NCBI RefSeq assembly: GCF_003856525.1
Contig: NZ_RJVQ01000006.1
Span: 124,001-188,000, forward strand
Reading direction: 5' to 3'
DNA: 64,000 bases
Origin: Vibrio viridaestus
Lineage (GTDB): Bacteria; Pseudomonadota; Gammaproteobacteria; Enterobacterales; Vibrionaceae
Part shown: one piece after another, positions 1 through 8,220 of the stretch
Layout of the letters: every line of letters begins with the position of its first letter
Numbering within the stretch: the first letter of the stretch is position 1
Notes under the pieces: model-generated
Told to the model about the DNA's origin: nothing
What the model saw: only the letters and a program-made list of their open reading frames with translations
The model's database searches: none
Made by a program: the position numbers and the translations under genes

Positions 1-3000
1 TCAAATTGCCAGCCAAGAAGGTGATTTAAAAGGTTGTGCTTTAGTTATTATTCATAATAGCTTATTGGATACTCTGATTAATTCGGCTGATAACTTAGCT
101 TCAAAAGGTCAAGTTTGGAGCCCCGAATGCATTCGGGATGCGCTGAAAACACTCGTCGATCAAACTGATAAAAATCATAAAGTTTCAGAATGTTTATTAG
201 ATAATCAGTTCGATAATATTCTCGAAGATGGTGCAACCATGTTCGGGTTTGAAAAACTGTTTAAAGCTGTTGAAGATGGTGATCTGCTCTTTCATGAATT
301 GGATATGTTTGATGATCCATTGATTACACAGATGGAACATAATACAAAACAGATCAAAGCCCGTTTGGATATCAATCGTTCTTTGTACCAAGAAATTTCC
401 TATGAAGTTGAAAACTTCGGTGAACAATTACTCGAGCGCTTGAAAGACTTTAGTGAACGCTTTATTCGTAAACATTTTATTGATGCAGAGCCAGATGAAT
501 GGAAAAAGCTAGAACTGGAAGCACTGCTGCAAGAGAAGAAAAATAATGCTAAACAGCAGTTAATATTGGAAAGTGAAAATCTTACTTCCGGTAATATAAT
601 TGCTCGTAACCGTTCTGAGTCTAAAGCAGGTATGCGTGATAGACATGTCATTATTGAACTCGACTCAGAACAGGCTGAATTTGAATTACGATTAGAATTT
701 AAGGGGACCAGCGATCTCACTAAACAGCAATTAAAAATTCAACCGGCAAAAGCACTGGACGATAGCGAACAATGGACTGTCAGAAATTCGTTTAAAAGCG
801 CATTTGCTACATTAAATTCTTCTTTTAATGGCGAACCGACTTATTTCACTATTGCTCTTCGACGGGATAATACCTCTGAAAACTATACATTTAAGTGTTT
901 AGTTGTTCGGAAAGGTCAATTCTTTCTCGAACCATTTAAAAATGTATTCACGGTTGAACCTCAAAAAAATAAGCAGCGAATTACGATTAATATTGATGAA
1001 AATCGTTTGCCTGTTAATCCAAATGGGACGGTTTCTTGTGAATTAACCGATACCAATCAAGTTGTTGATATCAACCAGTACGGAGTGGTTGATTTTGAGT
1101 CTCTAGCAAATGAATCGGATGAAATTGAGTTCTTTCTGCAGTCTGGTGAACAACAATTAAAATTACGTGTGGAGGGTGCTGTAGCTAAGGATTCTCTTCC
1201 TCTTCCATTACTGCTTAACAAAGGCCGACTCCATAAATTATTTAACGATGAATATAATGGAGAGTTCTTTGCGAATAAAAGTAAAGTTGGACTAGATAAC
1301 AGCGAATTTGTGGTAACGGCGACACGAGCGCAACTTTTAAAATTTGAACAGCGCTTTATTGATGAAAAGGCAATCTGTTTAATTGGGGAAGATAACAGTA
1401 TCCCATTAGCTGAACTTTCTTCATGTGCCCCTGAAATTGAGCAAGCTTATCAACAGTTATTTGCTTATCTCACCGATAAAAAAAGTACGCCATCTTTGGT
1501 TTCTTGGGGAGATGAATATCTCAATATCGTAGAGAGAATTGTTAATACTTGTCTTGAGTATTTTTCGGCGATTCCAACTAGTGGTTCATTGTCCGATGAG
1601 CAACGACTAGTATTAAAGGTTGGACGAGTATGGTTGGACGGTGAAGAATTCTATTCACCTTATCATCCATTGATTTTGTCGTATTACTTCAATTTGTGTC
1701 GTCAAATAAAGTCGGATAGTTCTGATAGTTTTTCAGATATACCGTCTGTGACGTTAGATAGGCTTGTACCAGCTGGTTTGATGCCATACAGCTATCATCC
1801 TGATTATGAGTATTCCTATAATCAGACGGTAAAAGAAAATGCCTTTTGGATAAAAAGTGTTCCTCAAGAACACAGTACTCATACCTTTATTCGCAAGCTG
1901 GTTAAAGAAAAAATTGAAGAATTTCAGGCGGCATTTAGTCAGCTATTTGATGACCACAATAACAGTTTGATTATCAATGTTGTGAATCTTGAACAAGCAG
2001 AAGAGCTCTTCTTGGGATTGGTTGATTACATCAAAGACAACGGAGAGCAGGCGTCATCAATTCATGTCAACTTATATGATGACCAATTACTTTTTAATGC
2101 TTTTGACCGTTTTGCTGAAGCAGATAAGTATGAAGCGATTAAATCTTGGTTAGGACTGGATAAAGGACAAAAATTAAGAGAAATTGCTGACTCAGTCATT
2201 GATACTCTGAGAACTCGATTGACCTACAGTAAATTCACTAATAGCCAAGTTGAGTCTGGAGGGCAGTCCTACGCACACTTAACGTTTTTCCGTAATAACA
2301 GTAAAGTCGATTGTACCGATGTGGATATTGATGATATGGAATGCAGTGTTGCGGCAGATGGCTTATTGGCAGGTGAAGCTTCCCATAGCAATAATGGATC
2401 TTATTACACTGGTTTTGGGCTGGCGAACATCACTTACTATGATAAGCCGCATTTAAAAATGGCGAAGTATATTGGGTCATTAACTAAGCCTGCATTGGGT
2501 AAAAATATCCAGTATCACGGTAAAAACGCAGTCTCACTTGCGGTAAGTGAAGATTTTAAAGCGCTGTTAAAACGTTCTTATAATAGCTCCGTTTGGACCA
2601 CTATTATCGATCCTAAAGTTACCCTTGATTTCTTCCATAGTAATGAAGATGTGGTATTGATCCATTATTCCGATCAGTACACCAGTTCATCGAGTTACGA
2701 CGCGATTACCGTTACCGCACAACGCCATTTATTTGAAAAAGTTCTTGATCACGAAAAAGGTGGTTTTGTTGATGAGTTCAATGCGTTTAATGGTGATTGG
2801 CTGTTAAAAATGATCAGCAGCCCTGCAAATGGTAACAAATCCGTTGAGCAGTTTGAAAAGCTGAGAAAAGAGCGTCGTGGAATTATCGGTGCTTATAAAT
2901 TTGTCACCAGCATGGTAAGTCAATCGGATATTACTTGGGTTCCATTATCTGTCGCTGAGATGATCCGTGTTTCGGGAAATCTGGGCTTAAAAATGTCAGA

Positions 3001-4852
3001 TACTGAATTTTCCCGTAATGTAAATGGATATCGGAAAGGTGCTATTTCTGATGATGTATTATTGGTTGGATTGAAAGATCAGACCCTTTATCTTTTACCA
3101 TTAGAGGTAAAAACAGGTGCTATACCTGATTACAAGAAAGCGGTTGAGCAATCTAAAGAGCTCGGTCGTTATTTAGCGGAAGATATTCTTGGCGGTGACA
3201 GTTTATTAGCTCAGCTGTATCGCAGTTTGTTTATTCGTCAAATCCTAATGCAGGTTGATAAATACCGTCTATACAATGTTTTCCATTCTGGTTATTTTGA
3301 TTCATTCCTCGCAGAGAAAGAGCAATGGCTAGCAGGGCATTATCAGCTTGATGAGATAGAGAATTATCCAAAAGGTTTTGTGGTTAGCCATTTAGAAACA
3401 GCCGCATGTTTAGATACAAACTACCAAATGGTAGAGGATATCTTACGCATTGAGTTACCAATGTCATTATTGGATTCTCTTGTTTCTACACCGCTTCAAC
3501 AGCTTTTAGATGGTCAATCAATTAGCCAAATATATAAAGTTCCTGATGAGTATATTCTTCGAGATGCTACAACGAACATTATAACGTCAATAGCTGATGC
3601 TAAACCAGCTACTGATGAAGTCGTAGATGGTGAAGATTCAAATACTGATTCAACTGGTAATGATTCAGATGAGTTTATTGAAGAAGTAGAAGAGTCAGAA
3701 AAAGAATCGAACATTGTTGAATCAGATGGACACTTAACAGTTCTGTTTGGTCATAATGCTATGAACCAACAACCTTTAGAGTGGGAGCCAACCAATACTG
3801 CCAAGTTTATGAATACCAATACAGGTATTATTGGCACGATGGGGACGGGGAAGACTCAGTTCACTAAATCGGCAATTACACAGTTATACCGTAATCAACA
3901 CAATAATGTTGATGGTCAACCTATTGGAATGCTTATTTTCGATTATAAATCGGATTATGTGGATGATGAGTTTCAACAAGCTTCTGGAGCTAAGAAATTT
4001 AATCTATTCCATTTGCCATATAACCCTCTGAGTTTGTTTGGTGATACACCAATGTTGCCAGTACATACTGCTCGTGGGTTTTCAGAAACAGTGGCAAGGG
4101 CGTTTAACTTAGGTCAGAAGCAGCAACTGAAACTTCGTAAATTGATTGGGGAGGCTTATGAGTTAGCAGGTATTCACAAAGCTGATCCAATCACATGGTC
4201 AAAACCAGCACCAACCATCGAAGATGTCTGGCAATTATTTTTAGATTCTGAACCCGATCCTGATTCGTTATATGCGGCATTAGAGACACTATGTGAATTA
4301 GAGGTGTTCGAGACTGATTATCAAAAATGCCAAAGTTTGTATGACTTAATGGATGGAATTACGGTTATTGAACTGGCTGGTTATCCTGGAGAAATACAAA
4401 GCTTGGTGGTGGCATTAACATTAGACCTTTTCTACATGCAAATGCAGAAGAAAGGAAAACCACAAGTCCAAGGGGATTTCCGTCAAATCACTAAGATGAT
4501 TCTGGTGGATGAAGCCGATAACTTTATGTCTCAGAACTTTCCAAGTTTGCGCAAAATTCTAAGAGAAGGTCGTGAATATGGGGTTGGCGTTATTTTATCT
4601 ACTCAGGACATTACCCATTTCCATACTGGCGAAAATGATTATTCAAGTTATATCCTAACATGGGTAATTCACCGAGTAGCAAAAATTAAAGCACAAGATA
4701 TTAAAGCGATGTTTAGTGTGAATGAAAAAGCAGATCAAGATCGGTTAATGGATACGATCCAAAAACTGGATAAACATTATAGCTTGTATATAGACGGCGC
4801 TAAGAATATTGTGAAAATGCGTGATAGGGCGTTTTGGGAATTGGTTAAATAA
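1..4852 (+). CDS. dptH: DptH-like phosphorothioation-dependent restriction ATPase (5' end outside window)
   Basis: This very large protein of about 1600 residues in the window resembles DptH, the ATPase/helicase-like subunit of the DptFGH machinery that attacks DNA lacking phosphorothioate marks. The frame is open from base 2 with no stop, so the gene starts upstream. The TTG at 65 is not a convincing start. The C-terminal third holds a HerA/FtsK-type motor: Walker A GTMGTGKT near nt 3832-3855 and Walker B MILVDEAD near nt 4495-4518. An acidic Asp/Glu/Ser-rich linker (nt 3595-3715) precedes the motor. dptF and dptG would be expected just left of the window. The gene converges on the dndBCDE operon and is followed by a 48-nt gap to a DUF262 gene on the same strand. 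The family call rests on size, motor motifs and the dnd context. Confidence 0.85.
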   Translation, partial: QIASQEGDLKGCALVIIHNSLLDTLINSADNLASKGQVWSPECIRDALKTLVDQTDKNHKVSECLLDNQFDNILEDGATMFGFEKLFKAVEDGDLLFHELDMFDDPLITQMEHNTKQIKARLDINRSLYQEISYEVENFGEQLLERLKDFSERFIRKHFIDAEPDEWKKLELEALLQEKKNNAKQQLILESENLTSGNIIARNRSESKAGMRDRHVIIELDSEQAEFELRLEFKGTSDLTKQQLKIQPAKALDDSEQWTVRNSFKSAFATLNSSFNGEPTYFTIALRRDNTSENYTFKCLVVRKGQFFLEPFKNVFTVEPQKNKQRITINIDENRLPVNPNGTVSCELTDTNQVVDINQYGVVDFESLANESDEIEFFLQSGEQQLKLRVEGAVAKDSLPLPLLLNKGRLHKLFNDEYNGEFFANKSKVGLDNSEFVVTATRAQLLKFEQRFIDEKAICLIGEDNSIPLAELSSCAPEIEQAYQQLFAYLTDKKSTPSLVSWGDEYLNIVERIVNTCLEYFSAIPTSGSLSDEQRLVLKVGRVWLDGEEFYSPYHPLILSYYFNLCRQIKSDSSDSFSDIPSVTLDRLVPAGLMPYSYHPDYEYSYNQTVKENAFWIKSVPQEHSTHTFIRKLVKEKIEEFQAAFSQLFDDHNNSLIINVVNLEQAEELFLGLVDYIKDNGEQASSIHVNLYDDQLLFNAFDRFAEADKYEAIKSWLGLDKGQKLREIADSVIDTLRTRLTYSKFTNSQVESGGQSYAHLTFFRNNSKVDCTDVDIDDMECSVAADGLLAGEASHSNNGSYYTGFGLANITYYDKPHLKMAKYIGSLTKPALGKNIQYHGKNAVSLAVSEDFKALLKRSYNSSVWTTIIDPKVTLDFFHSNEDVVLIHYSDQYTSSSSYDAITVTAQRHLFEKVLDHEKGGFVDEFNAFNGDWLLKMISSPANGNKSVEQFEKLRKERRGIIGAYKFVTSMVSQSDITWVPLSVAEMIRVSGNLGLKMSDTEFSRNVNGYRKGAISDDVLLVGLKDQTLYLLPLEVKTGAIPDYKKAVEQSKELGRYLAEDILGGDSLLAQLYRSLFIRQILMQVDKYRLYNVFHSGYFDSFLAEKEQWLAGHYQLDEIENYPKGFVVSHLETAACLDTNYQMVEDILRIELPMSLLDSLVSTPLQQLLDGQSISQIYKVPDEYILRDATTNIITSIADAKPATDEVVDGEDSNTDSTGNDSDEFIEEVEESEKESNIVESDGHLTVLFGHNAMNQQPLEWEPTNTAKFMNTNTGIIGTMGTGKTQFTKSAITQLYRNQHNNVDGQPIGMLIFDYKSDYVDDEFQQASGAKKFNLFHLPYNPLSLFGDTPMLPVHTARGFSETVARAFNLGQKQQLKLRKLIGEAYELAGIHKADPITWSKPAPTIEDVWQLFLDSEPDPDSLYAALETLCELEVFETDYQKCQSLYDLMDGITVIELAGYPGEIQSLVVALTLDLFYMQMQKKGKPQVQGDFRQITKMILVDEADNFMSQNFPSLRKILREGREYGVGVILSTQDITHFHTGENDYSSYILTWVIHRVAKIKAQDIKAMFSVNEKADQDRLMDTIQKLDKHYSLYIDGAKNIVKMRDRAFWELVK

Positions 4853-4900
4853 TTTATTAACGTTTTAATTTAGATTAAAAATAACTTGAGCTAAAGGTTT

Positions 4901-6082
4901 ATGAAAATAGAATCATATGACAGAGAAATCGATTTTCTTTATTACAAAATAGATAAAGGACAATTAGATCTCCAGCCAGATTTTCAAAGAGCAGAGGTTT
5001 GGAAAGGTCCAAAGAAGAAATTACTAGTAGATACAGTACTTAGGGGGTGGCACGTGCCTCCTATACATGTAATTTTTGATGCGACAACAGGAAAGCAAGA
5101 GGTACTTGATGGGCAGCAACGGTTGAGTTCGATAGTGGGCTTCAAAAAGGGGGAATTTCGAGTTGATGGTAATATTGAACCCTTTGATGAATATATTAAT
5201 TCTTTACATGGCAAAAAATATAGTGAACTTCCGGATGAAGCGAAAAGTCAGTTTGATTCATATACTATTAGAGTTTTAGAAATTAAACAATATAACCAGG
5301 GAGAGCCTGGAGAGTTATTTAACAGACTAAATGAATCCTTAAAATTAACATCTGCAGAAAAAAGGAATGCTTATGTTGGTGAATTAAGATCCCAAATGAA
5401 ATATTTAGTCTCAAAGTTAGAAGAGTATGAAGTTACTAGTTCATTCTTGGGCTTTAGTAATCAGAGGCTTGCATATCATGACTTATTTGTGAAATTGTGT
5501 TATTTATTAGAACATGGTTCATTGTTTGTAAAATATACAGAAAATGATCTAAATAAATTGGCTAGAGAGGATACGCCATATAGTTTAAAAGTGATAGATG
5601 CATTGGAATATTCTATTTCTATACTTTCAAAAGTAAAAAAAATCACAGAAAGCAATCAAGTAAATATTCATGTCACTAAAGCTACAGTTTTTTCTTGGTT
5701 ATATCTGATAGCAGACTTGCACATTAATGGTATCAATGATGATTCCGTATTGATAGATAGCTTTATTAAGTTTGAATCTATAAGATATGACCATAAAAAT
5801 AATACAGACATAAATGTTGACGATTTGGGTTTAGATTTTGATATTATTAACTCCATTTTTCTTATATTTAATGAGCGAGCTACATCTAGAGTGACCACTA
5901 CTAGTTCGTTAGCTATAAGAGATATTATTATTTCTATTTTTATATATATTACATGCCCAGGTGCAAATATACTTTCTGAAGATAAAAAACAGCAAATTAT
6001 TGACATGATAAGTAGATTTGACAATAAAAATGTCAAACTAGTATTAGAAGAATATGCTGAAGAAGTTGTATGGAGTGTTTAA
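4901..6082 (+). CDS. DUF262 (DGQQR) protein, stand-alone, in Dnd locus
   Basis: This 393-residue protein has a clear N-terminal DUF262 domain (ParB/Srx-like fold). It shows QPDFQR at residues 25-30 and the signature DGQQR at 70-74. The segment FNRLNESLKLTSAEKRNA near 140-160 is the second typical DUF262 block. In SspE, a DUF262 domain with this motif senses phosphorothioated DNA and drives a C-terminal HNH (DUF1524) nuclease. Here the C-terminal half is helical, and I see no HNH or GmrSD-type nuclease motif, so it would need a partner. The obvious partner is the ATPase-TOPRIM gene starting 3 nt after its stop. The pair is visibly more A+T-rich than the dnd genes, which suggests separate acquisition. 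A function as phosphorothioate sensor is inference. Confidence 0.8.
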   Translation: MKIESYDREIDFLYYKIDKGQLDLQPDFQRAEVWKGPKKKLLVDTVLRGWHVPPIHVIFDATTGKQEVLDGQQRLSSIVGFKKGEFRVDGNIEPFDEYINSLHGKKYSELPDEAKSQFDSYTIRVLEIKQYNQGEPGELFNRLNESLKLTSAEKRNAYVGELRSQMKYLVSKLEEYEVTSSFLGFSNQRLAYHDLFVKLCYLLEHGSLFVKYTENDLNKLAREDTPYSLKVIDALEYSISILSKVKKITESNQVNIHVTKATVFSWLYLIADLHINGINDDSVLIDSFIKFESIRYDHKNNTDINVDDLGLDFDIINSIFLIFNERATSRVTTTSSLAIRDIIISIFIYITCPGANILSEDKKQQIIDMISRFDNKNVKLVLEEYAEEVVWSV

Positions 6083-6085
6083 ATT

Positions 6086-7729
6086 ATGAAATTAGCCCAA
6101 ATCAATGATGGCTGGGATAATGTAAACAAATTCAAAAATTATCGTTCAGTTGTTAAAAATATCTCTTTCAGAAATAGTCGATCATTTGATGATTTTTGTT
6201 TGCCGGTTAATTCTGCTGTAACTGCAATATGCGGCAGAAACGGAGTAGGAAAGAGTAATTTTCTTAGATCCGTTTATGCCGCTATTTCAGGGGATACAAG
6301 TAATTCTCCAGAGCATCTGTTAGAAAGTCTTCAGTGTGTAGATGTCAATCTAACATTAAGAGGTGGAAAGCATTCTCCATCTCGTAACTTAACCTTAAAT
6401 CTAAACTCTGAAGAGAGATTACCTGTAGATTCATTTTATTTAGATCCTTCAGTCTTCGCTTTTGAAACGCTCGAAGCGATAAAATCAGAAGGTGATATTA
6501 AAACGATATTAAATAATTCCCCCCAGTTTTCATTGAATGATGAGCATAAGGAATTCATAAAAAAAGTTCTCGGTAAAAAATATTCTAATATCGTTGTTTA
6601 TGAATTCAAACCAAGTGATAAAACTGGTGAAGAAGAAAATAATAAAATATTCCCATATTTTGAAGTTACATTAAATGATATAACTTATACTAATCAATAT
6701 ATGGGTTCAGGAGAGCATAAATGTCTAATATTAATTTGGAGTATTTTATCTCTTGAAAATAATTCATATTTTTTTATGGAAGAACCTGAATCATTCGTTT
6801 GTCCAAGATTTCAACGTATTTTAATGGATTTTGTTTCATTTTATGCTAGTGATAAAAAACTGACAGTATTCTTGACAACTCATTCTGAACATATACTAAG
6901 TAGTTTAAAAACAACATCTATATTTTCTTTAAAGAGAAAGTCTTCAAGCAAGTTTGTATTAGTCAATGAAAGAGATTCAATTAAATATAGAAAAACTCTG
7001 GGGTTAAGCTCTCCTAAGTCTCATATATTGTTAGTTGAAGATGAATTTGCTCAAATCTTATTAGAGGAGATTTTTTGCTATTATAGGCACTATTTAGTAG
7101 AGGTAAGTAACCTGCATAGTATGTCGGGAGAGTCTAATATTTATGAAGTAGCTAAGAGAATAAATTCTAAAAAAGATATGAAATTCATAGCAATTTACGA
7201 TGCAGATCAACGTGGAAAAGCTATTTCGGATTCAAAGATACCTTCCGTTTATCTACCATCCACGAATAATTTAGCTCCAGAAAAAGATATTATAAATTAT
7301 ATTGAAAATAACTCAGAACTTTTTGCATATGCTTTAGGAGTGAATCATGACGACTTAGATGCTATCTTAGCTGATTTTACTGAGGATCATCATGATTGGT
7401 TTATTGAACTTCATAGACTGTTTGAGAAAAATATAACAAAATATAACTTGAGAGAGTTTAAATGCAAGGCAATACAATGTTGGATATCCGAGAATAAAGA
7501 GATTTGTGATAAATTTATTTTTGAGTTGGATAATTTAGATAGCCTTGTTAAGGCTAAGGTAATTCAAGGAAATACAGATGATTCGATTCTTGCCTTTATA
7601 AATGAAAATATTTGTTATGAAACAATAAATGTACCTAAAAATATCAATGTTGATGAGGTTCATTATTTTAAAATTGATAGTGCTTCAGATAAGTCGACTA
7701 AATTAGTATATAGTGATGAGATTAATTGA
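6086..7729 (+). CDS. ABC/AAA ATPase with C-terminal TOPRIM-like domain (OLD- or fused PARIS-like)
   Basis: This 547-residue protein has an SMC/OLD-type ATPase half: Walker A GRNGVGKS at 50-57, signature-like MGSGEHKCL at 206-214, Walker B FFMEEPE at 229-235 and H-loop TTHSEH at 264-269. The second half looks TOPRIM-like, with LLVEDE at 315-320 (acidic motif 1), YDADQRG at 371-377 (DxD motif) and an APEKDI segment near 403. This layout is that of OLD-family nucleases and of fused AriA-AriB (PARIS) proteins, both defence effectors. A Shine-Dalgarno GGAG inside the end of the DUF262 gene precedes the ATG, and the 3-nt spacing implies translational coupling. The gene is A+T-rich. Which of the two families it belongs to cannot be settled by eye. 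Confidence 0.75.
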   Translation: MKLAQINDGWDNVNKFKNYRSVVKNISFRNSRSFDDFCLPVNSAVTAICGRNGVGKSNFLRSVYAAISGDTSNSPEHLLESLQCVDVNLTLRGGKHSPSRNLTLNLNSEERLPVDSFYLDPSVFAFETLEAIKSEGDIKTILNNSPQFSLNDEHKEFIKKVLGKKYSNIVVYEFKPSDKTGEEENNKIFPYFEVTLNDITYTNQYMGSGEHKCLILIWSILSLENNSYFFMEEPESFVCPRFQRILMDFVSFYASDKKLTVFLTTHSEHILSSLKTTSIFSLKRKSSSKFVLVNERDSIKYRKTLGLSSPKSHILLVEDEFAQILLEEIFCYYRHYLVEVSNLHSMSGESNIYEVAKRINSKKDMKFIAIYDADQRGKAISDSKIPSVYLPSTNNLAPEKDIINYIENNSELFAYALGVNHDDLDAILADFTEDHHDWFIELHRLFEKNITKYNLREFKCKAIQCWISENKEICDKFIFELDNLDSLVKAKVIQGNTDDSILAFINENICYETINVPKNINVDEVHYFKIDSASDKSTKLVYSDEIN

Positions 7730-7816
7730 ATAGAAAGTCTCTATTTATTTTAAATAAGGTGTTAGATTTATTTAAAAATAAAAATCTGAATAATCTGTTT
7801 TTATGAAAATATTTAG

Positions 7817-7853
7817 AGAGACATAATTAGGGTGATCTTCTAATTATGTCTCT
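7817..7853. terminator. Perfect 14-bp inverted repeat between convergent defence modules
   Basis: AGAGACATAATTAG (7817-7830) and its exact complement (7840-7853) are separated by 9 nt. It lies in the 134-nt space between the convergent ATPase-TOPRIM gene and dndE, so it is probably a bidirectional terminator, although neither side has a good U-tract. Confidence 0.5.
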
Positions 7854-7863
7854 TACCAGCTAG

Positions 7864-8220
7864 TTAGGTCAGATTTACAGAATTTGATAAATTTATTAAT
7901 GTTCGATGATTACGTACAGCCGCAATCCCATCCTCAACATGAGCAGCCCAAGCCTGTTGGTGCTGCTTACTATCTAGATCTGGATAATACAGTTTCAACA
8001 TCAGCTCAGTCACATCACTGGTTTCCCCAAGCCAGGTAAACTTATCCAAAACCAGAGAACCATCTAATTTAGCTTCCTGTCCTGAATAACGAAAGTCACT
8101 TTCAATAGAACGGAAAAAAGCGATACGTGCTGATACGTTGGGTGTTATACCGGTATAGCCTTTTAATTTCTTAAGCTGCTCTTCCGTTGAGCGAGTTAAA
8201 TTCATACGGTTAGGTAACAT
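7864..8220 (-). CDS. dndE: DNA sulfur modification protein DndE
   Basis: This small 118-residue protein is the last gene of the dndBCDE operon. DndE is a compact helical protein reported to bind nicked DNA and to be required for placing sulfur in the DNA backbone together with DndC and DndD. The length and the basic, helix-rich N-terminus (NRMNLTRSTEEQLKKLK) match the family. Its ATG overlaps the dndD stop codon by one base (TAATG), so the two are translationally coupled. The 3' end faces the convergent ATPase-TOPRIM gene across an inverted-repeat terminator candidate. I see no truncation. Confidence 0.9.
   Translation of the reverse strand: MLPNRMNLTRSTEEQLKKLKGYTGITPNVSARIAFFRSIESDFRYSGQEAKLDGSLVLDKFTWLGETSDVTELMLKLYYPDLDSKQHQQAWAAHVEDGIAAVRNHRTLINLSNSVNLT

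Noticed and set aside
65-67. TTG as the start of the DptH-like gene
   Set aside because: The reading frame is open and protein-like back to base 2, so the true start is outside the window.
4901-6082. GmrSD/SspE-type nuclease on its own
   Set aside because: The DUF262 half is present, but no HNH (DUF1524) motif is visible in the C-terminal half.
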